Made by a program: the position numbers and the translations under genes. The notes beneath the pieces were generated by a model, which saw only the letters and a list, made by a program, of their open reading frames with translations, did no database searches and had not been told where the DNA came from. From assembly GCA_027923505.1 (NCBI GenBank), contig BROI01000020.1, positions 434,001 through 498,000 on the forward strand: a stretch of DNA of 64,000 nucleotides. The letters are read 5' to 3'. This DNA is from Mayamaea pseudoterrestris (Eukaryota; Bacillariophyta; Bacillariophyceae; Sellaphorales; Sellaphoraceae). Below are positions 1 through 9,311 of the stretch, in pieces. How positions within the stretch are numbered: the first letter of the stretch is position 1; each line of letters starts with the position of its first letter.

Positions 1-253
1 AGCTGTCATGGTGGCGACGCGCGCGTCCACGCGGCGTATGAGTAACAATCCGACACAATCACGTTTTACAGTTAGGAGAAGCCGAAGGACTTCGGTCGAA
101 CGAGCAACCCGGAAAGAGCATCTCGTCAGAACCCCAACGAGCCAGCGCAGCCACAATTCCAAAGACGCACTCGCCTCACAAAATTCAATCGTCCGGGCCT
201 CGAAGCCGACCAGCATCCAAACATTATATACAAACACACGTACAAACAAACAC

Positions 254-961
254 ATGACCATGAAGACGACTACCAGTACTCGCTACAGTTCCAAAAAGCT
301 CCTGCTGCTACTGGGATTGTCGTCATCTCAATTCAGTGCATTGGCCTTTCAGCAATCACTCGTTCCATCATTTGGTAGAAATGCTCGACAAACGTCTACC
401 AGAGTTTGGGGGCGGTCGCAGAGTCACGTCAAAGAATCGACGGCTCTCCAAGAACCCGAGACACTGACAAGAAAAGCAAGTTCATTAACAAAGTACGACC
501 TTGGACTCGGCAAGAATCAACCACTTTTTGCTGCTGCCACGTACAAGAAATCGGATGTACCAATATATCCAACTAACGATAGCAATGCTACTGCTACAAC
601 AATAGAAGTGCCATCCGAAAATGACATTCATCAAGCGGTTGAATTCTTGGTCGACCATCAAGGCGCCATGGCCTATCCGTCGCCAAGCATGGTCATGGAG
701 CATCGCGAGCGGCTCTTGCAAGCGGCGGCGGCTGTGTCAACTACGACAACTACAGATACACAACAAAAGCAGCAACAACCACTGCCACGCGTTTCGTTTG
801 CAAAATCGCGCGTATCGCTGCCGATTGTATCGAGCGATAGCGACAGTCACTACGTGGTGGACAAGGCGTCGACGAGCGACTTGGATCTAAACACGGCCTG
901 GGTGGAGCTGCTCATGCTCGAGCAGCAAAAACTCTTGGCGGCAACGGCGGCGGCGCATTAA
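254..961 (+). CDS. hypothetical protein with plastid-type presequence
   Basis: The frame is open from position 8, but the ATG at 254 (or 260) is chosen because it puts a signal peptide at the N-terminus, giving 235 aa. Residues 1-32 have a basic start, a Leu run (KKLLLLLGLSSS) and end in SALAF followed by QQS. An Ala-X-Ala-Phe junction is the known diatom plastid-import signature. The rest is Ser/Thr/Gln-rich. It has a possible folded stretch around the residues NDIHQAVEFLVDHQGAMA, a Thr run, and a C-terminus ending in Ala/His. I do not recognise a domain. Inference: nucleus-encoded, plastid-targeted, lineage-specific protein. It is convergent with the next gene, 263 bp away. Confidence 0.55.
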   Translation: MTMKTTTSTRYSSKKLLLLLGLSSSQFSALAFQQSLVPSFGRNARQTSTRVWGRSQSHVKESTALQEPETLTRKASSLTKYDLGLGKNQPLFAAATYKKSDVPIYPTNDSNATATTIEVPSENDIHQAVEFLVDHQGAMAYPSPSMVMEHRERLLQAAAAVSTTTTTDTQQKQQQPLPRVSFAKSRVSLPIVSSDSDSHYVVDKASTSDLDLNTAWVELLMLEQQKLLAATAAAH

Positions 962-1224
962 GTGTGACTGCAGTTGCTAGTGAGAGATTGACTTGCAAGT
1001 CGCTAAGAAAAGGAACTCGAGACAAATCTGTTGGAACGAAGCGGCTTGTCTGCCATTGACGTGTTCCGCTTCAGTTCACAAAATGCTATGGTTAACGCGA
1101 TATTATGTATAGCATTAGCTTTTTAAATAAATTCTTTTATTTTCTCAAGTATTACTGTAGTTGTCAAGCAAATGACATGAGAATGTCATTTCCCTCTCAT
1201 GCATGACTCTCACTTCACACATAT

Positions 1225-1914
1225 TCACTCGCTCCGCCGATTCTTCGAATCCAGCTTGGCCATTTGCTGGTCCTGCATCCGTCGAATGTCGCGCATGCGT
1301 TCACCGTCCGTCTTGCGAGCGTCCAAGTATTCGCGCAGTGACTGCATGTTTTCCGCCTTGGTCAATGCTTGCTCCACGAAGGCGTCCACGTCAATGCGGG
1401 GTTTGGAGGTAACTGATGATGATGATTGTTGTCGCATCTTGCTGCTGCTACTAGTATTCATTCCAGAATCGTCTTCGTCTTGATTATTACTACCATCATC
1501 TCTATTGTCTTTCTCGTCCACCTTACGCTGCACTATACTCAAGACGCCATTGGCGGCCGGCGACCCAAGCACAATGTCCAGCAGCACCATGCCACTGACG
1601 ACCAACGGAACGTACTGGCGCCACCCGGATGCCGCATCATTTGTTACGGCAACAAGTAGTGATGATAGTAACGAGTCGTCGAAGCTGCTACTGTAGAGGC
1701 GTGTCGATGATGATGAATACAAATGTCGAGGCGGCAGCCTCGTTGTGCGAGTGGAACACGATTGGAGACGAATTTTCAATATATGACTTCCATTAAGAGG
1801 TTGAACGCTTGTCCATGCGAGTGACATGGACGCCAACGCGAGCCAGCAAAGGAGGACAAGAGCTATTGGTGTTATCCTCGTCATGCTGCTTTTGCTCATG
1901 GAGAAGAATGGCAT
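1225..1914 (-). CDS. hypothetical membrane protein with plastid-type presequence
   Basis: The frame is open to 1977, but codons beyond 1947 have no ATG. ATGs at 1947, 1926, 1914, 1899 and 1884 are possible. 1914 (229 aa) is preferred because it keeps the hydrophobic signal (PIALVLLCWLALASMSLA followed by W) close to the N-terminus and leaves the TGACGTCA sites outside the CDS. A Ser/Thr/Arg-rich transit-like stretch follows, then one membrane segment (YVPLVVSGMVLLDIVLG). An acidic Asn/Ser linker precedes a charged C-terminal helix with RMRDIRRMQDQQMAK. The presequence resembles diatom bipartite plastid signals, with Trp in place of Phe. No family is recognised. Confidence 0.55.
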   Translation of the reverse strand: MPFFSMSKSSMTRITPIALVLLCWLALASMSLAWTSVQPLNGSHILKIRLQSCSTRTTRLPPRHLYSSSSTRLYSSSFDDSLLSSLLVAVTNDAASGWRQYVPLVVSGMVLLDIVLGSPAANGVLSIVQRKVDEKDNRDDGSNNQDEDDSGMNTSSSSKMRQQSSSSVTSKPRIDVDAFVEQALTKAENMQSLREYLDARKTDGERMRDIRRMQDQQMAKLDSKNRRSE

Positions 1915-1938
1915 GCATGTTGTCATGGCGCGGTTGCG

Positions 1939-1976
1939 TGACGTCATCAAGCGCGGCCGCCGCGGCCGTGACGTCA
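1939..1976. promoter_or_regulatory. pair of TGACGTCA palindromes
   Basis: Two perfect TGACGTCA octamers lie at 1939-1946 and 1969-1976, with start points exactly 30 bp apart, separated by a GC-rich stretch. They sit between the divergent minus-strand plastid-type gene and the plus-strand seven-TM gene at 2156. TGACGTCA is the bZIP/CRE consensus. In Phaeodactylum, TGACGT/ACGTCA elements mediate CO2/cAMP control of carbonic anhydrase promoters. Function here is inferred. Confidence 0.4.
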
Positions 1977-2155
1977 CATGCTGTCGAAGAGGTGAGGCTC
2001 ATTCTTGTCGCTCCAAGATCCGGCATCAACGAGACGAAGCTAATGATGGCCATGTTCGTCTGCACTTGCATGATGAACAACCTGGATGCAGCCGAATATT
2101 GTTTGCCTGATGTGGACAGTCATCTGATTCATAAATCGATTGTTCTTTTTACAAG

Positions 2156-3709
2156 ATGGCGATTTACACGGCTGTGTCCGCTGTTGAACGAACCCTCGTC
2201 CTCGTCCTTGGCTTCTTCGCTTGCACGCTGCGAACGACGACTGCCCAAATCATTCACCATCATGACGTTCGACCCGCCAATTTTGACTGGCTTTCAATCT
2301 GGTCGACCTACTACGTGCGGGGACCGGGAGCCGTGGACCTGAGTGGAATTACGTTTGTCATGAAAGACTCGAAAGCGTTTTCAACCTACTTTCCAAAAAG
2401 GCGTCATGGCATGTACGCCAACGACGACAGCAATCGCGACGTAGTCGATGCGTCCGATCATGAGGACGAAACTCGCTCCGGGCCATCAGTGATTGAAATT
2501 GTCGTTTTCGATCTTTCAACAAGTTATACGCAATACTCCAAGTCGGCCTTTCAGTGGATGGACAATTTTCCCTTGCAATGCTGCACCGCAAAAGCGGCAG
2601 CTGCCAACGAATGCCAGCTTGGCGAGTTGGCAGTCATCAGTGACAAGGATCCGTTTATAAAAGGGATGCGCCGCATGTCGGTTCCTCTCTCATCGAGCGG
2701 CGTGACGGTAGTTGGTCCACTCGGCGTCTTTGACAAGCCTGACTCTGGATTCGTCAGCATTCACATGGCAAAGTGCGACCGCAACAAGCAAACGATTGGG
2801 GTGACGGGCAATGTCGTCATTCGACACGTACACGGGTACCTCCCCGGCGAATTTTGGAATATTTACATGGTGTTTGCAGCAATTTTTATCGGCTACTGCG
2901 TGACGTTTGCTTGGTACGGCGCAATGATGTACTTGCATCGAGCGACACGCGTTCCGATGGAAAAATACGTTTGGATGACGATTCTTCTCGGCTTACTTGA
3001 AGCTGCGTGTTGGATGTGCTTTTTGGTGACTTGGAACACTGTTGGGAGCCATCCCAATTGGCTGTTACATGTATGCGCCATGGTTGGTGGCGTGAAGCAA
3101 GTTTGGTGCAGGAGTCTCATGGTAATGCTGTCGCTGGGATGGCACGTCACAAGAATCAGGCTGGGAAGGAAAACGAAATGGATTGTATTTCTCGGCATGC
3201 TATTCCTTGGAATATTAATGATACAGTTCTTGTACCGGCTAGGGGTTTGGAAAGAGCCGTATCATTACCTGCGATACGGCAGCATGCACTTTGCAATGGA
3301 TACTCTTCTCGATTTTTTGATTGCTACCATCGATCTTGTTTACATTGCGTGGATACTATTTTCTCTCTCATCATCAATGACTCATTTGAGAGACACAAGT
3401 CGAACCCGCAAGCTGAAGAAATATTCTACTCTGAGAATGTGTCTCGTCTTCTTTTTTCTGTCTGCTCCTGCGTGGGGTTTTGAAACATTTATCAAAAGAC
3501 TGATTGAGCCATGGACCCTTTTCAGCGCCAGCCAGATGAATTATCTCCTCATTATTCTCGCCGTTGCGTGTCTATGGCGGCCAAGTGCTTCTGCAATGGA
3601 ATATTCGTATGTGCCGTCGCCTGTTGTGGAAATCGAGGTGTCAGATGTCCTTGAGGTGCCTGAAGCTAGCGACGCGTCGGAACAGATTCGTAGGAGGCAG
3701 GTTGTATAA
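2156..3709 (+). CDS. TMEM87/GPR107-like seven-transmembrane (GOST) protein
   Basis: Single exon, 517 aa. Residues 1-31 look like a signal peptide ending in TTTAQ. A lumenal domain of about 200 residues follows, then seven membrane segments between about 235 and 480. The last segment carries AVACLWRPSASAMEYSY, typical of the Lung_7-TM_R family (TMEM87, GPR107/108, yeast PTM1). These proteins sit in the Golgi/endosomal system and act in membrane trafficking or as lumenal-sensing scaffolds. The tail is acidic and then basic (EQIRRRQVV). The gene faces the transporter at 3929-6513, with a 219-bp gap. Its last 286 coding bases lie in the 5.4-kb duplication and recur at 8807-9092. GOST assignment is fairly secure; the exact member is not. 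Confidence 0.75.
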   Translation: MAIYTAVSAVERTLVLVLGFFACTLRTTTAQIIHHHDVRPANFDWLSIWSTYYVRGPGAVDLSGITFVMKDSKAFSTYFPKRRHGMYANDDSNRDVVDASDHEDETRSGPSVIEIVVFDLSTSYTQYSKSAFQWMDNFPLQCCTAKAAAANECQLGELAVISDKDPFIKGMRRMSVPLSSSGVTVVGPLGVFDKPDSGFVSIHMAKCDRNKQTIGVTGNVVIRHVHGYLPGEFWNIYMVFAAIFIGYCVTFAWYGAMMYLHRATRVPMEKYVWMTILLGLLEAACWMCFLVTWNTVGSHPNWLLHVCAMVGGVKQVWCRSLMVMLSLGWHVTRIRLGRKTKWIVFLGMLFLGILMIQFLYRLGVWKEPYHYLRYGSMHFAMDTLLDFLIATIDLVYIAWILFSLSSSMTHLRDTSRTRKLKKYSTLRMCLVFFFLSAPAWGFETFIKRLIEPWTLFSASQMNYLLIILAVACLWRPSASAMEYSYVPSPVVEIEVSDVLEVPEASDASEQIRRRQVV

Positions 3710-3928
3710 ATTTACAATTACAAAGCGGCTCCACGTTTGTGACTTAAACTTGTGTGTGAAGATATCTGCAAAGGAAACGATGCTAATAGTTCGATGCATG
3801 CACAATATCGGACCGAAGGACGAGGCCGACGCATGTGTTGTAAAATGCACAATCAACTACAATATGAATGTCATCTATCATTAGTCATATATTAAATGTA
3901 ACATGTAATTCATTCCAGGTGAAGCCTG

Positions 3929-6513
3929 TTATTGCATCTTTTTCAGTTCCGCGTCAATGCGTGTGCGAATCAATCCAAGGTCGGCGCTCACTGCTGTCCA
4001 CCAAGCGGCAATGACTAAGCAAAGCAAAATAATGGGAGGAAAGCCAAATAGGTTTCGTATGCCATCTGGACCAGGCTCGACGCCAAACAAGTCCAAACAT
4101 TTGCTCAGAAAACTCACGAGAAAGGCCGCACTACCTCCGCCCCAGCGATTCGCCAAGGTATCGACAATCGGCTTGGCTTCATATCGCGCCTCGTTCGACA
4201 AGCCGCGCCACAGCGACTCGCGGACGGGCTTGGCAACGGCCAAATTCATGATTTTGCAGCACTCGTCGACAAACAAAAAGATGAGTAAATTGGGAGGCTG
4301 TCCACTTGATATGTGGTGCCACCACGCCAAGGCCAAGACTCCCAGCAAGCGAATGATGGGCATGAGACTCAGCGTGCCTCGCGGGCCGCACCAATTGGCC
4401 ACATAGGCACCCAACCCCGTCGCTTGTAGCACAAAAATGGCCAGCGAGCTAGCCATGTTGACGTTCGCCAAAAAGGCAGTGTCAGCTTCCGTCGACTTGG
4501 TCGAGCTGCGGTTCGAAACAAGAGCGGCCCGCTGGAACGACAGAAGCACCGTCGTGGAAGCGTACAGTGCATTGTATGTAAAGATGGACATGAGCAGGCG
4601 CGAGCGCAATATAGTTGTGACTCCTCGCAGCAACCGCTGAAAAAAGCTGTCATCGTTGAATGTTTCTAGTGTCGGCGAGCTCGATCGGGCTCCAGGCTGC
4701 TGATTCAGCTCCGAATTGGATTGAACGCGGTGAAGAGAGTTTCCCGACGCGACTCGTTTCATATGTTGCGTGCTCAACGAATTGCCTGATGAAATGCGCT
4801 TCATCGAGTTGAGCGAGACGGATCGCTTCATACTAGGGTCGAGACTGGCGAGATCGTTGGACGACTGAAAAATTTGCTGCTCCTCCCAATGCTTTTGCAT
4901 AATGCGACCGAGTTCAATTGACAGTTCCGCCGATAGTTCCAGCAGTATTGCGGCAATTAGCAAAAGGCCCGGGAGCTGAAGTATGTGCGCCATGGACGAT
5001 GCAAGTACGCTGTCGACAATGTGTAGCATGTTAGTTGGACGATGAGGGCAACACTGCAAACAAAAGCCCATTCTATTAATAACACAACTCACCTTCCCAA
5101 GACACCTCCCAGCGTACCACCAAATCCCACCAGCGCCAGCTCCTGGAGCCGCGTCTTGGCCGAGTCGAAGCCCATCTTTTTGCGCGCCACCTCCTCATAC
5201 TCCATGGCTTCCGTCGTGACGCCCCACACCAGTGACAGCGAATGCAGCTTCATCAAGTGCACCACCAAGTAAAAGCAAATGTACAGTGCCGCAAGTACAT
5301 TGTCCCAAGACATCCAGCGAGGCAGTGACGAAAATGATTGTGTCTGCGACTCGTCCAGGAGTCGCTGCTCACTCGCAGCGTCAGCGTCATCATTTTTAAC
5401 AACTTGCATATATTGTTCCATGCCACAAAACAAGACACCATACACCAAGAGAAACCACGCAAAGCATCGATAAAAGAGCGCCAAGCTCGTTCCCTGCGTG
5501 TGACCTCTCGTCAAGCCCATTTTCTTCCACCACTTGCGTCGCGCCGGATCGGGCGCTTCAAACAACCAACCAATCGGCACGCTGCTGGTCACCGCCATGG
5601 CCGTGCTCGCCAGCGTGAGTAGCGGCAGCACTTCCAGACCTACCCTTAGTGCAATGGCGTCGCGGAGTGGTGTGAGCACGTAGTTGGCGCAGGTGACGAA
5701 AAAGAGTGCCCAGAAACCCAGCCATGTGCCAGCGTGGAGGGGAGTCTTGGTTTGCAGCGGCAGTAGTTGCTTGGATAGCTGGTACCAGAGTTTGGTGGAT
5801 GCAAAGTAGGGAATGTAGTGATGGTGTGAGTGCGTTTGATGGTGACTGGTATTGTTGCTGTTGTTGTTCGAGTCAAAGGATGCGGACCGCGAGGTGCGAC
5901 GGAGCGGTGACAACGGCGGTGATTGTTTCGCAAGGCTTTGGTGACTGTTGCTGTGCATCAGCAATTCTTGCTCCAGCTCCTGCGTCGAGTGGAAGGAGGA
6001 AGTTCGATTCATGCCATTGCTTTTATCGTTTGCTGATGCAGCGGCGTAGTTGTGATGCAGCAGCGCATGGTTCGTTAGACTCGAGCTGCTCGCATTGGAA
6101 CGAGTCAATGGATGCGACGTCGCATCTGCGCCGTAGTCATTGCCATGCGTTTGCATGAATGATTGCTCGCTATTGCTACTATTTGCTGCTGCTGCTCCCG
6201 TCTGCGACTCCTCGTAAATGGTCGACGGCAGTCGCTTGTGGAGCGACGAGTGACTCGACGAATGAACCATTGCGTGCTGCACGTCGTAGTCCTGATCCAC
6301 GAACAAGCCGTCATCTTCGTCGTCATGATTGTAGTCAGCGGCGTTTCGATGCGCCGCTTGGTCATTTAGACTGAAGGCATCTATGACTGGCTGATTCTCG
6401 TCTTGCTGCTCGTGCAGATCCATGACTGCCTTTCCGGTGCTTCCAAAGAGGGGCGACAGTGGTGAGACGCTGGTTGCCGTTGATGCCGAGGAAACGTCCT
6501 CGTCGAATTGCAT
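3929..6513 (-). CDS. ATP/ADP-translocase-like (MFS/TLC-type) transporter, copy 1
   Basis: Two exons, 6513-5093 and 5009-3929, joined across an 83-nt GT-AG intron (5092-5010). The join restores phase at GGVLGS-VLASS and gives 833 aa. Residues 1-235 are Ser/His/Asn-rich and disordered. Helices follow, including NYVLTPLRDAIALRVG and a loop with EAPDPARRKWW. This recalls the xLRPxRDxxG signature of bacterial COG3202 and plastid/parasite nucleotide transporters. A cytosolic loop near residues 515-570 carries three basic Ser motifs (MKRSVS, MKRISS, MKRVAS), then four to five more helices. Inference: nucleotide or related anion carrier; substrate unproven. It is convergent with the seven-TM gene. 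An intact duplicate lies at 9312-11896. Confidence 0.6.
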
Positions 6514-6908
6514 GCTCGCTTGCGTAATTATGCAGGCGATCCTTGACGACGACGCGAAATTCTTATTCCTCTCGAGTCACGGAAGTAAAATGGGTTTTGC
6601 GTGTGAAACGTGGAGAAAGTTTGATTCCGTCACCAGTGAGTGAAACCTTGGACGACTTGAAGACTTGTAGAGCAGACGCGAGCAACGGCAGGATTCAACT
6701 TTCTCGGGGCTTGACACGGAAGTGATCAAAATAGATTGTTTGATTGCTTGATGAGTTTGCGTGATGGATCCAGCGAGCCAGAGAGAAGGAATCGCAGCAA
6801 GCAGCAGAAGGACGAGCGAGCGGTGGCGTGTTGTGATGTCGTCGGCTCGAAGTAGCGACGTGTCGCACATGTGAGTGAGAGCACAGACGCCAAGTATTTT
6901 TTGTTTAT

Positions 6909-6960
6909 GCGGAGCACAGCCGCCGACGAACGGAGCACAGCCGCCGAATGACGAAAAGTA
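6909..6960 (+). promoter_or_regulatory. paired GGAGCACAGCCGCC element, copy 1
   Basis: Two copies of CGGAGCACAGCCGCCGA stand 21 bp apart, followed by ATGACGAAAAG. The same pair and following sequence, with a few changes, precede the paralogue at 16609, although reading frames after it differ between the loci. That suggests a conserved promoter or 5' leader rather than coding sequence. A third copy is at 12292-12343 in the duplicated unit. Confidence 0.4.
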
Positions 6961-7091
6961 GCAACGATGCGAACCGATCGCCAAAAGTCGGGCGTTCCAC
7001 GCTAGCGCCGCCGCATTGCTTCGATCTCGATTGCAGCGACGATCTCGTACAACTCTTTTACTGTTGCATCAGTCTGCTCGCTGTTTTGATA

Positions 7092-8655
7092 ATGCGCACT
7101 TTCACATTTCGCCTCTGTTGGGGATACTGGTACCAAACCTATGAACATTGTTTTGGTCCAAACTACCTATTTTTGAGCGAAACAGAAAGTGATGGAGCTC
7201 TTGATATTTGTCTCGACGAGGAGTTTTTAAACGGATATCTGTCACTCAACGATTCATCAGCGGATCAGCTTCTCTCTGCTCTACGTAACGAGCCCATTAC
7301 GACAGCCTCACTCTATCATGTTTCTTGGAGAATGAGTCGCATTCTTCGAAGGAACGACGGTGCATCAAAACTACGTCGCCTTTGCGAAACACTAGGATTG
7401 ATACCAACACTCAAAAGAGCAGATATATTGATTTACGCTAATGAACGTCCTTGGAGCGAGCTTCAAATTTGTGCGGTACAGTGTCTGCGACAAATCGATG
7501 AACTCATGTTTGTTGGTTTCAGCCATGAATATGATTACAATGCGGATGAAAGTGTCGAGGACAGTGATGACACGAGCTCCAGCGATGATTCTGATAGCAC
7601 CGACTCTCATGAGCTGTTTGCCCCCGAGGCTTTGCTCGAGCATTCTTCAGTAAAAAATGTTATTCTTCTCGATGTGCAGGTCGAGCAATATCAATACTAT
7701 ATTCCGCTTCTTCGAGCTGCGCCGATGCTTGTCAGCGTCACACTGAATCCCGGTGATTTTAGTATGGACCTTGGGTATGCGGAACCAGGTACTCGGCTAA
7801 TTGTTGACTTGCTGAGTTTGGATAAGCCGGAGCTTGAAATTAATCTCAAGCGGCTTTATTTTGATTATGAATGTGCCGCAAGTGTGTGCAATGCCATTGC
7901 AGGGGCGAATTTAAAGGCACTCAATCTTGTATGTTGCGAGTTTGATAATGCCGAAAGTTGTGCTGGCGCTCACGAGATCGAGCATTGGAGAAGTCGGGCT
8001 GCGCAAGTTGAGGTTTGACGAAGACGAAGACGAAGACGAAGAATGTGATACGCAGTTTCTCACTGCATGTGCTGCCGGGATTCGTAGTATGACCCGACTG
8101 AAAAAGTTTTCGTATCAACCTAAGCGGCTTCATCGCAATGCAAACCGAGCATTGCTCAATAACGCAGTCGTTGGTGTTGTTGGTGCTTTGGCTGGCTGCC
8201 CGCAACTTCTTTCGCTGGACCTCAGTCTTTACTCCTACTCTGCCAGTCTTGACGAAGCCTTGGCAAGCTGCTTTCGCAGCTGTCCGTTGCTGGAGGAATG
8301 TCTGATTTTATGTTGCTCTGATAAGGAGATATACACTGGACAGTCATTGCCAAACTATCCCTTGGCGTTGCAAGCAATGGAGAGTAACTTCACATTACGG
8401 CGTGTTACGTTGGAAGCACTGACTGATGCTTCAAATATGAATTTGCAGATCTACCTCCAACTTAATCAATCGGGCCGCGGCTGCATGGCAACTGATCGTG
8501 CCAATCGTCAGTTGGCTGTGCAGGTCCTTGCGCGGGTGAACAACGAGCTGAGCTATGTATACACTCACCTTCGTGAGAATCCAACAGTTGTTTACAACCG
8601 CGCCACAATGATTAGTAGCTGTGTAAGCCGCAAGCGAAGAGCAAGTGCTCTCTAA
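7092..8655 (+). pseudogene. LRR/RNI-like family gene, frameshifted, copy 1
   Basis: The first frame is open from the ATG at 6948, and 7092 is the likelier start by comparison with paralogues. It runs in frame to about 7968 and would end at 8018. Homology continues in the next frame from about 7971 to 8655. Against the paralogue at 16609, where GCTCTCACAAGATCG encodes ALTRS, this gene has GCTCACGAGATCG. It has lost one CT from a CTCT run, a 2-nt deletion. The encoded halves match the family: LDEEFLNGYLSL near the start, degenerate leucine-rich segments, and a C-terminus with LNQSGRGCMATD and THLRENP. A short acidic DEDEDEDE run lies after the break. Either a pseudogene or two truncated proteins. 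The family's biochemical role is unknown. Confidence 0.7.
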
Positions 8656-8806
8656 GATGGATATGTAGGGCCGTAAAAATCTAATTAGCTGTATACCAAA
8701 GGCAGGCATCCTAGGAGAAGAGACATGAAAGTTAATATAAAAGCATATAGCACATAGACACAATTTTTAGCGTTTACGGGTAGGTGCAGTTGCAATCGCA
8801 TGTTAC

Positions 8807-9092
8807 TTCTACTCTGAGAATGTGTCTCGTCTTCTTTTTTCTGTCTGCTCCTGCGTGGGGTTTTGAAACATTTATCAAAAGACTGATTGAGCCATGGACC
8901 CTTTTCAGCGCCAGCCAGATGAATTATCTCCTCATTATTCTCGCCGTTGCGTGTCTATGGCGGCCAAGTGCTTCTGCAATGGAATATTCGTATGTGCCGT
9001 CGCCTGTTGTGGAAATCGAGGTGTCAGATGTCCTTGAGGTGCCTGAAGCTAGCGACGCGTCGGAACAGATTCGTAGGAGGCAGGTTGTATAA
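8807..9092 (+). pseudogene. 3' fragment of the TMEM87-like gene
   Basis: The last 95 codons plus stop of the seven-TM gene (3424-3709) repeat here without signal peptide, lumenal domain or the first membrane helices. The left end is the duplication joint. A frame-compatible ATG at 8820 would give only two membrane segments, so a working receptor is unlikely. It should be read as duplication debris. Confidence 0.9.
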
Positions 9093-9311
9093 ATTTACAA
9101 TTACAAAGCGGCTCCACGTTTGTGACTTAAACTTGTGTGTGAAGATATCTGCAAAGGAAACGATGCTAATAGTTCGATGCATGCACAATATCGGACCGAA
9201 GGACGAGGCCGACGCATGTGTTGTAAAATGCACAATCAACTACAATATGAATGTCATCTATCATTAGTCATATATTAAATGTAACATGTAATTCATTCCA
9301 GGTGAAGCCTG

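Larger units (their letters stand above)
3424..8806. repeat. tandem duplication A, unit 1 (5,383 bp)
   Basis: The 5,383-bp unit starting at 3424 recurs directly adjacent at 8807. Proteins from both copies are identical, and homology stops exactly at the unit ends. The joint TTAC|TTCTACT and the outer end TTAC|TTGG share only TT, a 2-bp microhomology. The unit contains the 3' end of the seven-TM gene, one complete transporter gene and one frameshifted LRR/RNI-like gene. Confidence 0.95.

Noticed and set aside
5010-5092. Shorter 39-nt intron in the transporter (acceptor at 5054)
   Set aside because: It would leave the exons out of phase; the acceptor at 5010 restores frame.
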